From Celeribacter sp. HF31 (GTDB lineage: Bacteria > Pseudomonadota > Alphaproteobacteria > Rhodobacterales > Rhodobacteraceae), in the NCBI RefSeq assembly GCF_011806455.1, contig NZ_JAATOT010000005.1, positions 248,001 through 312,000 on the forward strand: DNA of 64,000 nt, written 5' to 3'. How positions within the stretch are numbered: the first letter of the stretch is position 1; every line of letters starts with the position of its first letter. Made by a program: the position numbers and the translations under genes. The notes under the pieces were generated by a model that ran no database searches, was not told the DNA's origin, and worked only from the letters and a program-made list of their open reading frames with translations. Shown here piece after piece: positions 19,142-26,962 of the stretch.

Positions 19142-19170
19142 AACCTCCTTCCCATCAGTTGAAGGAGGTT
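19142..19170 (+). promoter_or_regulatory. Hairpin that sequesters a perfect Shine-Dalgarno
   Basis: AACCTCCTT (19142-19150) and AAGGAGGTT (19162-19170) are perfect 9-base complements with an 11-base loop. The second arm is the Shine-Dalgarno of the following TTG-start gene, and the first arm is an anti-Shine-Dalgarno. Translation should be off when folded, so a thermosensor, trans-acting RNA or protein could open it. The function is inferred. Confidence 0.5.
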
Positions 19171-19173
19171 TCA

Positions 19174-19359
19174 TTGAACGGGCAAACGCAACGCTTGGAG
19201 AAAGCCATGGCAACCATGCTTCGGATTATTCGTGATCGACCAGATCGTCGAAAATATATGCCCATAGTGCAGCGTCTTGAACGGGCTATTACATCAAGTA
19301 AGAATGATGACGCGGAGTTCGAGCGGATTATGGGCATGGCCGCAGAGCTTAAAGGTTGA
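19174..19359 (+). CDS. Small basic protein of the element, unknown
   Basis: 61 residues from a TTG at 19174, five bases after AAGGAGG; an internal ATG at 19207 is the alternative. It is helical and charged (LEKAMATMLRIIRDRPDRRKYMPIVQRLERAI) and ends in an amphipathic helix. It has no domain I recognise. It is the first gene inside the attL end, where such elements often carry an excisionase or small regulator, but no helix-turn-helix is evident. Confidence 0.5.
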   Translation: MNGQTQRLEKAMATMLRIIRDRPDRRKYMPIVQRLERAITSSKNDDAEFERIMGMAAELKG

Positions 19360-19553
19360 GTGATTGAGAAGTTTTACTCAAGGAATACCCCGACATAAGG
19401 AGAATGAATTTTCTTTCATTCCTTCTCTTGATTTGGTTTCTGTATGCTGAGCCGTTGGCCGACGGTTGGCGATCTTTTTTCATATCGGCTATGTTGTCTA
19501 TTGAAACTGTGACATCAAAGCTTTGATGAGCAATGCGAATTTGAGGTAATCAA
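19360..19553. other. AT-rich leader before the two-gene cargo
   Basis: A non-coding stretch of 194 bases. It contains an imperfect hairpin, with GAATGAA (near 19402) pairing TTCATTC (near 19416), which may end transcription of the small gene. Promoters for the following pair probably lie here. Also present are the short tandem CGTTGGC/CGGTTGGC and the palindrome TCAAAGCTTTGA near 19512, a possible operator. Confidence 0.4.
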
Positions 19554-20582
19554 GTGATCCAAGTATTCAGCACCGACCAAGACAATGTCATCAGCAGTGT
19601 TGTCGCAATAGGCAAGGCGAATTACGAGTTTGCTCTCGAGCGCTTGCATCCACTTCTTAATCGTTTTGGTGAGCAGCGTAAGCTTCAATCGAAGAGCTTC
19701 TACTCAAGACTAAAAGCTGACATTGTGTCAGGCTGTATCATGCCGCCTATTACTCTTGCTTTCGTGAGTGAAGACTCTTCTCACAATTTAACGGCAGATG
19801 ATGCCCAAACTTTCATAAACAACCACATTGATGATGGTTACATTCTTGATGGTATGCAGCGCCTAAACACTCTTCAGGATGCATCCAAGGAAGATGGATT
19901 TGATCCTCTGCGCCCGATCCATATCAACATTATCATCGCGAAAAAATATGATCTGCTTCTTTATAGAATGATCACTCTCAATAATGGTCAGAAACCGATG
20001 ACAGCACGTCACCAAATTGAGATGTTGACCCGCGGAGCGATCGATCTCTCTAACGTGGATTTGCCAATTGTCACTGAGAAAGAAACGGAAGAAGCAAAAG
20101 TCATTGGGGCCTTCAAAAAGTCTGATATTGTTGAGGCTTACACAGCCTACTTGACCGACAATGTTAACAACCAGAACAAAAAAATTATCGAAACTAAACT
20201 GAATGAAATTTTGGTTGGCAGAGTTATGGAGACGAACCTGAGTGATCAAGATGTTAGTTTCTCGGAAATTCTCGCTGAAGTTGGCAGATTAGTCGTCGAG
20301 CCCGGCACGAAGACTTGGCTGAGACTTGGGAATAATCTTATAGGTTTTACCGTTGGAGCCAAAAAATCCATTGAGGTTCTTCGAAACATTACCCCCGTGG
20401 CCTTTGCTGAAGTCGTCAAGAGATTTGATCAGGCATTCGATGCCATAAACCCGTCGAAAGTTAATGTCGGAAAGGTCAGACGTGAACTTTCAGCATTTTA
20501 CATTGGGCAACTTGGCGAGTTTGTAGACGCGTCGGTTGAGGATATCGAAACCGCTTTTTTTGAAAAGACTATGTCTGAATAA
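19554..20582 (+). CDS. ParB/DUF262/DGQHR-like cargo protein
   Basis: 342 residues from a GTG with GAGG seven bases upstream. Residues 95-107, GYILDGMQRLNTL, match the nucleotide or DNA-interacting signature of the ParB-like/DUF262/DGQHR superfamily (usually DGQQRLxTL or DGQHR). A second conserved-looking part is LYRMITLNNGQKPMTARHQIEML near residues 138-160, again typical of DGQHR proteins. The C-terminal half is helical. Relatives occur in DNA-modification and phage-defence loci. It is followed three bases later by an HEPN-like gene, implying one unit. No nuclease motif was recognised. Confidence 0.55.
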   Translation: MIQVFSTDQDNVISSVVAIGKANYEFALERLHPLLNRFGEQRKLQSKSFYSRLKADIVSGCIMPPITLAFVSEDSSHNLTADDAQTFINNHIDDGYILDGMQRLNTLQDASKEDGFDPLRPIHINIIIAKKYDLLLYRMITLNNGQKPMTARHQIEMLTRGAIDLSNVDLPIVTEKETEEAKVIGAFKKSDIVEAYTAYLTDNVNNQNKKIIETKLNEILVGRVMETNLSDQDVSFSEILAEVGRLVVEPGTKTWLRLGNNLIGFTVGAKKSIEVLRNITPVAFAEVVKRFDQAFDAINPSKVNVGKVRRELSAFYIGQLGEFVDASVEDIETAFFEKTMSE

Positions 20583-20585
20583 TAG

Positions 20586-21482
20586 ATGGCACCAACTTTT
20601 AGATTAAATGATCCGCTGCTGCCGGGTCGAGTCCAGCGACCTTTTAGCGTGCGAAATGATGGTGTGCCTGCATTTGAGTGCCTTCGCTTACTGTGCGGAT
20701 CAATGGATGTTACACATCAAGATTCAGGCGCAAAAGCGAAGTTTCGATACTGCCATCTCTCACAAGAAACGAGACGGCCCTCGAAGAGGACTATCGATAG
20801 TATCGTTGATCTCGTGTTTGACGGCGATTTGGAAACAAGCGACGTAAAGACATACTTGAATAAAGCAGCTACTGCGAACAGAGCTTTTTGGGAAGAATTG
20901 CGTGCTGAAATTTCCTTTTGTCTCTATGCCAGAAAGAAGAAAAGTTCTGTCGAAGCATTCTTGCATCTGTATCGAATTTTAGAGCTCGTCTCGGTAGCTT
21001 TGCCCCTAATTTACACATCTAAATTTTCTGATTTTCGTCAGGCTGTTTCGTTTATCAAGTCACTTAATAAAAACGACAGAGATCAGGATTTGGCGATTTT
21101 ACGGTATTTTTCTGAGGAAATAGCTAAAAGCGGTGAGCTTTCAAATCTAACTATTGATTACGAATTTTCTGAGTTGGGCGAACAGGCGCGAAGTCATTTA
21201 AGAACTCAGCTGGATAACTTAGTTCTTTCGGATAATAAGATTTCCCATTCTGGCTTCGCTAATCCGAACGATGGTGTGTCCTTGGAGTTTAAGTCTGTCC
21301 CCAGCTTTATGGTATCTTGTCGAAATCGCTTGTTTCATAATGCGCTCTCTGGCGAAAATTTTAAGATTGATAGTATTCGGGGGCCAGGTTCTCTGTGTTC
21401 GATCTTGGTTGACCCTGGGTTATATTGGTTCAGCCTATTGCTGTCTGAGATTTTAAAAGCCGAGGCGGCTCGCTACGTCTAA
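20586..21482 (+). CDS. HEPN-like protein (RX4H motif), partner of the DGQHR-like gene
   Basis: 298 residues starting three bases after the stop of the previous gene and without its own ribosome site, so probably coupled. It is almost wholly helical. Near the C-terminus VSCRNRLFHNALSGEN has R246 and H251 in the RX4H spacing that defines catalytic HEPN ribonucleases of toxin-antitoxin, Abi and CRISPR systems. RAEISFCLYARKKKSSVEAFLHLYRILELVSVALP resembles the long helices of Abi-type HEPN folds. Function (abortive-infection RNase or structural HEPN) is inferred. Confidence 0.5.
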   Translation: MAPTFRLNDPLLPGRVQRPFSVRNDGVPAFECLRLLCGSMDVTHQDSGAKAKFRYCHLSQETRRPSKRTIDSIVDLVFDGDLETSDVKTYLNKAATANRAFWEELRAEISFCLYARKKKSSVEAFLHLYRILELVSVALPLIYTSKFSDFRQAVSFIKSLNKNDRDQDLAILRYFSEEIAKSGELSNLTIDYEFSELGEQARSHLRTQLDNLVLSDNKISHSGFANPNDGVSLEFKSVPSFMVSCRNRLFHNALSGENFKIDSIRGPGSLCSILVDPGLYWFSLLLSEILKAEAARYV

Positions 21483-22677
21483 AACCGGGGATCTAAATCT
21501 ATGTCGTTTGTTTTGTGGCCTTTGCCGAGATGCGGCGATCTGGCACTATTGGCGTGAAGATTTTGCTTTACCGACCGAACTCCAAACGTTGAATAATTTA
21601 GGCGCATTTTCAATATGTCGCGCAACATTATCAGCTCAAGAAAAATGCGCCGAATAGGCTTCCTACTGCGAAGGCTGCTGCAATTATTGGCCAGCTGGGC
21701 GCAAGGGACATTGGAGATTGTGTGGGGTGTTCTTCTCGGTTGCTTTCCTGCCTCTGTAGAGCCGCTCCGATTTGGTGCAATGCATGCTTGACTGCCTTGA
21801 TCTCGGAGGAATGGCGGTTCTGTGTGCTTAGAAGCTGTGCCACGCCGCTGATCGTTCGCTCTGTGTTTCTCGAAGCCGCTGTGGCGGCCATTTCCGTTGC
21901 CTCCATCGCAGCTTGCCAATCTATCGGTTCGTTCTTGTGCATTGAGTGCCTCCTTGCTGGCGTTGATTTCTTTGATGATTTCGTTTGCTTCAGTACGGGA
22001 ATGGCCTTGATCAATGTTGTGCCATGCTGCCTTGGGCTGAATAGTATGCTTTGCTGAAAGAGTGGCCCTGCTTCCGGGGCCTTCATGTATTGTCGGAATC
22101 TTATCTATGCCGCGTTCGAGAAAGGAACGATGGTCAATCATTGATGAAGGCGGGTACCCCCAAGCAGTCATTAGTCGATTGTGAACAGTCGCCCAGTCCC
22201 GAGCGGCATTCTCAACGGCTGATTTACGAGCCATGCCGATAATGCTTTTAGGTCGTCCTCGGCCGCCAGTTTTGATGTACTTGTCGAACAAAACGACGTG
22301 AGCGTGCGGGTTCTTGGCGTCGTTGTCGGTTTGGTCATGAATGGCCGCAATAAATCCGGCCTGCTTCTTAGTCATATGCTCGCAGAAAGCTCTTGTGAGG
22401 GCTTCTCTCTGCTGTTGTGAGGCCTCCCCGTGGGCAAAGCGATGATGAAGCGCTCACAGACGCGTCCTTTGCGCTTCTCAGCGTCATTCTCCACCTGCTT
22501 TGCGATCTTCGGAAGGGGAGAGTTGGGAAGACGATCTTGAATCACGATGCGCGCCGCGCTTGAGCGTGTGATGTATCGAAGATGAGCCGCAGTTTGCCCG
22601 TGTTTTGCGCGCCGAGTGTCGCGCGTTACTTTTGGGGAGAATGTCTTGGTGCTGTGCCGAAATGAAAAGAGTGCCAT
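21479..22677 (-). pseudogene. MobA/MobL-family relaxase, frameshifted
   Basis: Starts at the ATG at 22677 (MALFSFRHSTKTF). The N-terminal part AKHGQTAAHLRYITRSSAARIV and RFIIALPTG are MobA/MobL-like; the frame then ends. In the -1 frame the family text continues without loss (QQQREALTRAFCEHMTKKQAGFIAAIHD, then NPHAHVVLFDKY, the HxH metal motif). One missing G in the GGGG run opposite 22426-22429 explains the break. The second frame remains open to 21479 but overlaps the membrane-protein gene, so the real end is likely near 21945. Relaxases nick oriT for mobilisation; this copy should be inactive. Confidence 0.7.
21631..21942 (-). CDS. Small protein with C-terminal membrane anchor, next to the relaxase
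   Basis: 103 residues from the ATG at 21942 with AAGGAGG six bases upstream. The N-terminal part (NEPIDWQAAMEATEMAATAA, then STQNRHSSEIKAVKHALHQI) is helical and probably coiled. The end, SWPIIAAAFAVGSLFGAFFL, is a single membrane helix. Genes of this type often follow small MobA/MobL relaxases on alphaproteobacterial elements, perhaps as mobilisation accessory or coupling proteins. This last point is inference. Confidence 0.6.
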   Translation of the reverse strand: MHKNEPIDWQAAMEATEMAATAASRNTERTISGVAQLLSTQNRHSSEIKAVKHALHQIGAALQRQESNREEHPTQSPMSLAPSWPIIAAAFAVGSLFGAFFLS

Positions 22678-22757
22678 CGCTGTTTTTGAGCGCTGGGACA
22701 AAATTACTATTTTGTCCGTTGTGCGCATTAAAGTTTAAACAGAGATAGGAAATCGAT

Positions 22758-23024
22758 TTGGCGAACCCAAAAGTTGAGAAGTCACTTGATACTTTAGCAA
22801 TTCTCATATCCAGCCATTGTAGAAAATGGCGATTGGCAGATATTGAGTTCGAACAACTTTCAGCCGCTCAGAGGCGGGCCGCGATTACGGCCACGCTTGA
22901 TTATTTCGAACATGTTTTAGAGCGTATGCTGCCCCCCTTAGTGGAAAGCGGCAGCTCTTCGGGAGAGGGCGCCACGGACACATTTCCGCAGCGCTCACGC
23001 TTTGACGATCACTCTGTCTTTTGA
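22758..23024 (+). CDS. Small unknown protein of the element
   Basis: 88 residues from a TTG at 22758 (TAGGAA upstream). The protein is helical in the middle (LADIEFEQLSAAQRRAAITATLDYFEHVLERMLPPL) and disordered at the end. It diverges from the relaxase and its 3' end overlaps the ATPase gene by 16 bases. No family recognised, and the TTG start makes it uncertain. Confidence 0.4.
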   Translation: MANPKVEKSLDTLAILISSHCRKWRLADIEFEQLSAAQRRAAITATLDYFEHVLERMLPPLVESGSSSGEGATDTFPQRSRFDDHSVF

Positions 23025-24136
23025 GTGTCTGTCGCGGCAGTCTTGGAGAGGCGATACATCTTGTTTCGCGTTTCAACCTCTCCAGATTTCACCATTGAAT
23101 CCAGTGCTTTTTTGGTTTGCTTGCGCATCGATTCACTGTTTTCGCGCACCGCGTTAAAGGCATCGCCGGTCAAAGCCTGAACGCTCTTTGGGTCAAGCCA
23201 AGAACCTGCTTCGTGCTTGTCATGTTGACTGAGAACCCGAAGGATATCGTCCTTTCTAAGGTCTGCAACAGATTGAACTGGCTGCGGACGTCGATTGCTG
23301 TTCGCGACTTGTGAAACAGTTGTTTGCTGTTTCTTGAAGGGAACTGCTTTTGGGACCGTCACTTTGTCTTCTTCGGAGTCGAAGCCTATTTGAAAGCTCT
23401 CGATCTCGAAGGTGATCGGGGCTTGGAGTTCATTGTTTTTTTGTTTCGTCGGTGTCAGTTGGACGATTTTTTGTGCCGCGTCACCTTTCGCCTTTTTGAG
23501 CAAAAATTCGTCGTCTGTGTTGCCTTTGATGGCACCGGAGCCTCGACCACGAGACTGGTCACCAAGCGGGGTATGATGAAGAAAGAGGACGTAACTCTCT
23601 GAGAGTTCGGCAATGCGGTGTGCGTTGGAAATGATTTTCCCCATTTGGTTAGAGGAATTCTCATCTGCTTCGCCAATCGCCAAGTTCGTTGTGTCGACGA
23701 TGACGATTGATCGTTCGGTTTGAGCTTTGACTTTTCGTGCTTTGATGTCCTGAATAATGCCATCAATATGATCGGCGTTGCCCATGTCAGGGACACGCTT
23801 GACGATATCAAAGGGAACGGAAGTCGCGTTGTAGTCTTTCAGGTATGGATAAGCACGTTTCTGAACTCCATTGGGGTCCTCAGGTGCCAAATAGTAAACA
23901 TATGAGCGTCGGACCTTGAGACCTGCAAACTCGTGGCCGAGAGCCAAATGTGCACATAGTGCCGCGACGATTGCGGTTTTGCCCTGAGCCGGCGGAGCAA
24001 TCAAAAAGCCGACCTGCCCCGGATTGAACCAGTGTTTGATCAGGTAATCTTGCTCGAGTTGCTCAATGGGTCCAGCCGCCGGAATTTCATCGCCGCCTGC
24101 AAAGCCTTCTTGTGAATTGGGTTGTTCTTGAAACAT
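23009..24136 (-). CDS. RecA-fold AAA ATPase (RepA/AAA_25-like)
   Basis: 375 residues from the ATG at 24136 (MFQEQPNSQEGF, with GCAGGA before it). Residues 41-60 read QVGFLIAPPAQGKTAIVAAL, a Walker A motif. YVYYLAPEDPNGVQKRAYPYL follows, and TERSIVIVDTTNLA is the Walker B strand; SYVLFLHHTPLGDQSRGRGSGAIKGNTD is the typical sensor region of plasmid RepA/DnaB-like hexameric helicases. The C-terminal 90 residues look like a winged-helix DNA-binding part (SVQALTGDAFNAV, MVKSGEVETRNKMYRL). It may serve replication of the excised circle. Upstream lies a large inverted repeat. Confidence 0.75.
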   Translation of the reverse strand: MFQEQPNSQEGFAGGDEIPAAGPIEQLEQDYLIKHWFNPGQVGFLIAPPAQGKTAIVAALCAHLALGHEFAGLKVRRSYVYYLAPEDPNGVQKRAYPYLKDYNATSVPFDIVKRVPDMGNADHIDGIIQDIKARKVKAQTERSIVIVDTTNLAIGEADENSSNQMGKIISNAHRIAELSESYVLFLHHTPLGDQSRGRGSGAIKGNTDDEFLLKKAKGDAAQKIVQLTPTKQKNNELQAPITFEIESFQIGFDSEEDKVTVPKAVPFKKQQTTVSQVANSNRRPQPVQSVADLRKDDILRVLSQHDKHEAGSWLDPKSVQALTGDAFNAVRENSESMRKQTKKALDSMVKSGEVETRNKMYRLSKTAATDTQKTE

Positions 24137-24231
24137 ATCCTGCTTTCTTCTTTTTCGATTCAGCACCGTGCTGTCTCGTGAACGGGACATGTTGTCGTTT
24201 CGGAAAACGCAAAATAAAAAGTTTGAAGAAA

Positions 24232-24302
24232 ATTCCAGACAGACGCACAGACCAGCGCCTCCTTGTAGGAGGCTTTGGCTGGTCTGTGCGTCTGTCTGGA
24301 AT
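24232..24302. repeat. Perfect 25-bp inverted repeat with nested hairpin
   Basis: Arms at 24232-24256 and 24278-24302 are perfect reverse complements over 25 bases. The 21 bases between contain a second hairpin, GCCTCC (24257-24262) with GGAGGC (24268-24273) around TTGTA. It lies between the integrase stop and the ATPase start, both on the minus strand. On that strand AATTTTC follows, so it may stop integrase transcription, but such length and perfection suggest a replication or transfer origin or a recombination site. Confidence 0.8.
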
Positions 24303-24317
24303 GGGGACGTTTCAAGT

Positions 24318-25763
24318 TTACGAAACCCGGAAGCCTTGTTCTTCAGCGAGACGATCAATCTCCGCTCGAAGTGTTTGAATCGAACGGGGTGACCAACTTG
24401 CGGTTGGGAACGCCACCATCTCTTGATACAGCGCCCGCAATTCCAAGTCTGGCATCGAACCATAAACGGGACGGCCTCTGACGGCCCCCACAGAGTGTCC
24501 CATCAAATACGCACGTTCCTCATTCGTCATTTTTGCTTTGGTCATTCGGTCTTCGAAAGTATGGCGTGTGCAGCTCAAGGTGTATTTTCCTGCCATGCCG
24601 TCTGCGACTTCAGGAAACAACTTTCTGTCCTTCAGGTAGTTGTTGACGGTTCCGGGGTAGGTCTTCTTCCCGCGATATCGGTCAAAGCCCTTGGGGTGTC
24701 TTTTCATCGCTTCAAGCGCAGCGCCGTGGAGCATAACTGGCCGTTTTGAGGCGGCATTCTTGATCTGTCGTTTGTATTTTCCTGAGCTTTCGGGAGCCAA
24801 CTGGATATGAGGAAACTCGTGGTCGAGATGGATAGCATCCGGTGGTAAATCGAAAATCTCGGATTGGCGGCACCCGCATTCAGCCGAGATCGTGGCGATG
24901 TCGCGTGCCTGCTCGTTCAGTCCTTCAAGCCCGTTTTGGTCGATCAAGTGATGTTTTATCCAAGTCACTGGCAATGACAATTTCTTGGGCGTGTTATCCT
25001 CGGATGCCGTTTTCTCAATTTTGAGCTCTTTAAACGGATTTTTTCTCTCGCTGTTAGGCATATCAAAGCGATTGTAGAAAGCGTCTACAAGTTGACGTGC
25101 GAACCTTAGTCGTTTGTCGGCGTGGTTTGTTGAGATTTCACCACTATCGCGTCGAGTAAGCCAATGGCGCTTATATTTCATCGCGTCTTGTTCCGTAATT
25201 TCGAGCACAGGTTTATCGCCGACGATTTCGCAGAAGGATTTGGCGGCGTGCTTGTATTTGTTCCTCCATTCGTCCAGTTGCCGTCCGTTTTTGCCGGCAA
25301 GGTTGGCTTTGTTGGTTTCTTCGATGATGGAGACCATCTCGGAGAAATTCACGGGCGGATAGTCGAGGGCTCCGAGAACAGCCGGAACCATTGCAGATTG
25401 AGTGTCCGTCTTTTCAAGTGCTTCAATTCGGGCGAGAAGCTTTTCAATTGGATCGGCCAAGAGTTCTTTTTGAGGGCGATAAGGTACGCCAATCTCGCGC
25501 AGCATTTCCAACGCAGCATCGAACGTTTCCGGGGTGGTTTCGCCGCGAGCTTCTTTGAGGCGGAAGTCCCAATCGGCGAGCAACGATCTCTGCGCTACAG
25601 CAAGATTTGCCTTCGCTTCGATGATGTCACGCGTTTTTAGGGACCGGTTGATCTCTTTGCGTTTCTCTACGGCTGCATAACGTGCTGGAACGCGCCAGCG
25701 CATGTAATAGACCTTGCCTCTCCGTTCGATGCCCTCAATACATTTGTCTTCGACTGCGATCAT
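24318..25763 (-). CDS. Tyrosine integrase of the tRNA-Thr element
   Basis: 481 residues from the ATG at 25763; a GTG at 25784 is an alternative but lies in the arm-site repeat. The N-terminus has the KVYYMRWRVPARYAAVEKRKEINRSL type start of phage-like integrases. The core catalytic set can be read: Arg in AECGCRQSEIFDL, Arg-His in SCTRHTFEDRM, His in YLMGHSVGAVRG and the nucleophile Tyr in RPVYGSMPDLELR. It integrates DNA at the 3' end of tRNA-Thr, as the flanking repeats show. Length is at the upper range. Confidence 0.92.
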   Translation of the reverse strand: MIAVEDKCIEGIERRGKVYYMRWRVPARYAAVEKRKEINRSLKTRDIIEAKANLAVAQRSLLADWDFRLKEARGETTPETFDAALEMLREIGVPYRPQKELLADPIEKLLARIEALEKTDTQSAMVPAVLGALDYPPVNFSEMVSIIEETNKANLAGKNGRQLDEWRNKYKHAAKSFCEIVGDKPVLEITEQDAMKYKRHWLTRRDSGEISTNHADKRLRFARQLVDAFYNRFDMPNSERKNPFKELKIEKTASEDNTPKKLSLPVTWIKHHLIDQNGLEGLNEQARDIATISAECGCRQSEIFDLPPDAIHLDHEFPHIQLAPESSGKYKRQIKNAASKRPVMLHGAALEAMKRHPKGFDRYRGKKTYPGTVNNYLKDRKLFPEVADGMAGKYTLSCTRHTFEDRMTKAKMTNEERAYLMGHSVGAVRGRPVYGSMPDLELRALYQEMVAFPTASWSPRSIQTLRAEIDRLAEEQGFRVS

Positions 25764-25766
25764 TTC

Positions 25767-25787
25767 TGCCCCACACTCTGCCACACA
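25767..25787 (+). promoter_or_regulatory. Paired 9-base repeats, probable integrase arm sites (right)
   Basis: TGCCCCACA (25767) and TGCCACACA (25779), start to start 12 bases, match the left pair in sequence, spacing and orientation. They lie directly upstream of the integrase ATG, so they could also control its expression. Confidence 0.5.
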
Positions 25788-25894
25788 AAAGTGGATTTCC
25801 TGACATGCCGCTTTTCAGCGAAAAACGACGATTTCCTCAGGGAATGTTGGGTTCTTTGAGATTTTCAAAAATCGTAGTTTGATGCCCATGAGAG

Positions 25895-25909
25895 CGTGTG
25901 GGGGCACCA
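25895..25909 (+). repeat. attR core
   Basis: Exact copy of the last 15 bases of tRNA-Thr. The following TTTTTATAAATT is probably the native tRNA terminator displaced by the integration. Confidence 0.85.
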
Positions 25910-26039
25910 TTTTTATAAATTAAATCAAGGCATTGCGCGATTTTACTGCGTTCGCGTTTGTTCCGTTTTGAAAAATGGAAGCAATACGGAAGCACGCGGA
26001 GGGGAGAATCTGTGTGTGGCTGGGGGGCAACGCGGGGCC

Positions 26040-26402
26040 TTATTCGCTTTTTGTCGCGGCGGTGAGTTTTTTGAGCACGACGCGGCGACCAACATCGGCG
26101 CTCTGTTTCCAAGCGACTTGCACTTCTCTAAGGCGTTTTTCATTTTGTGTATTGGTAGGGCCATGAACAATCGCGGAGCGAACACCGTAAAGATGTTTGA
26201 CAATGGTTCTTAAGCTCTCTTTTTCGCTCTCGGTTTCGCAAAGTTCGATCTCCCGTTCCAAACAGACCCCATGAAACAATGCAATGACTTTACCTTGGAG
26301 CAGGCTGGAATTGAGCTGTTGTTCAACAATCGTAGCTTGCAGCAGAGAATTTAGCTGTGCGATTGAGGCTTTGAATTGGTCTGCCTTGTAGTACACCGCA
26401 TC
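26040..26402 (-). pseudogene. Truncated HEPN-type protein, C-terminal part
   Basis: About 120 residues of a helical protein end at 26040. HLYGVRSAIVHGPTNTQNEKRLREV has R and H in the RX4H spacing typical of HEPN/Apea-like C-terminal domains, and FHGVCLEREIELCETESEKESL is the helix before. The reading frame stays open a little further, to 26483, but the sequence changes character near 26400 (MALVGSIPKLRHGRRDATGTRS), which looks like unrelated DNA, so the 5' part of the gene has been lost at that junction. Confidence 0.5.
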
Positions 26403-26782
26403 TTGGCAAGGGGACCCGCTGCGCGTCCCCGTTGCATCCCTCCGGCCATGTCTCAGCTTGGGTATCGAACCCACCAGAGCCAACAGAACCTATCGCCGTT
26501 CAATCACTCGCGGGAGACTTCGCTCTCCCTGCACCCATCGATCAAAGAGCGTTCCTGCCCGTTTGAAATCCTGACCAACCTTCCGCAGTTTGGATGCCGT
26601 CACCTTGTCGAAGGTGAATCACGATCCGGGGGCTTATCGCCGCCCCCTCGAAACCCAGCTCGTTAGACGTGGAGACTACCTCTCCACCAACACCGAACCA
26701 TGGAAATCACCGAGCATTCCGATTGCGCCCCGTGCCAGCTTCATGCACAATGGCTATAATGTCCATTTTGGATCAAATCTGC
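26403..26782. other. Junction DNA without convincing gene
   Basis: 380 bases between the truncated HEPN gene and the Phd-like gene. Short open frames exist in several phases without good starts. Base composition differs from the HEPN fragment. TATAAT at 26755-26760 is a perfect -10 element for the next operon, with no good -35. TCCATTTTGGA at 26763-26773 is palindromic and could be an operator. I recognise nothing else. Confidence 0.4.
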
Positions 26783-26962
26783 ATGAAGACGCTGTCCGCC
26801 CGTGACGCCAAAAACCGCTTCGGTTATCTGATAGATACCGCAAGGCAGGAGCCTGTTTCCGTAGAAAAGCACGGCAGGCCTGTCGTTGTGGTGCTCAGCG
26901 TCGAAGACTATGAACGCTTGGCAAGCAGTGCATCTGGGACTGTTACCGGGGAGCCGGAATGA
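26783..26962 (+). CDS. Phd/YefM-type antitoxin homologue leading the defence operon
   Basis: 59 residues from the ATG at 26783: MKTLSARDAKNRFGYLIDTA, then EPVSVEKHGRPVVVVLSVEDYERL, a close match to the Phd/YefM antitoxin fold that binds DNA with its N-terminus and the toxin with its C-terminus. No Doc, YoeB or other toxin gene follows; its stop overlaps the ATG of dcm (ATGA). It may therefore act as the operon's transcriptional regulator. It is the only gene of this operon that is intact. Confidence 0.8.
   Translation: MKTLSARDAKNRFGYLIDTARQEPVSVEKHGRPVVVVLSVEDYERLASSASGTVTGEPE

Larger units (their letters stand above)
18916..25909. mobile_element. Integrated element of about 7.0 kb in tRNA-Thr
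   Basis: Bounded by direct repeats of 15 bases (CGTGTGGGGGCACCA) at 18916-18930 within tRNA-Thr and at 25895-25909. A tyrosine integrase lies at the right end reading inward. Pairs of short repeats occur just inside both ends. The content is AT-richer than the neighbouring genes and includes a relaxase remnant, a RecA/RepA-like ATPase, a membrane protein and a two-gene cargo. This fits an integrative mobilisable element. No structural phage genes or conjugation pilus genes are visible. Confidence 0.88.
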
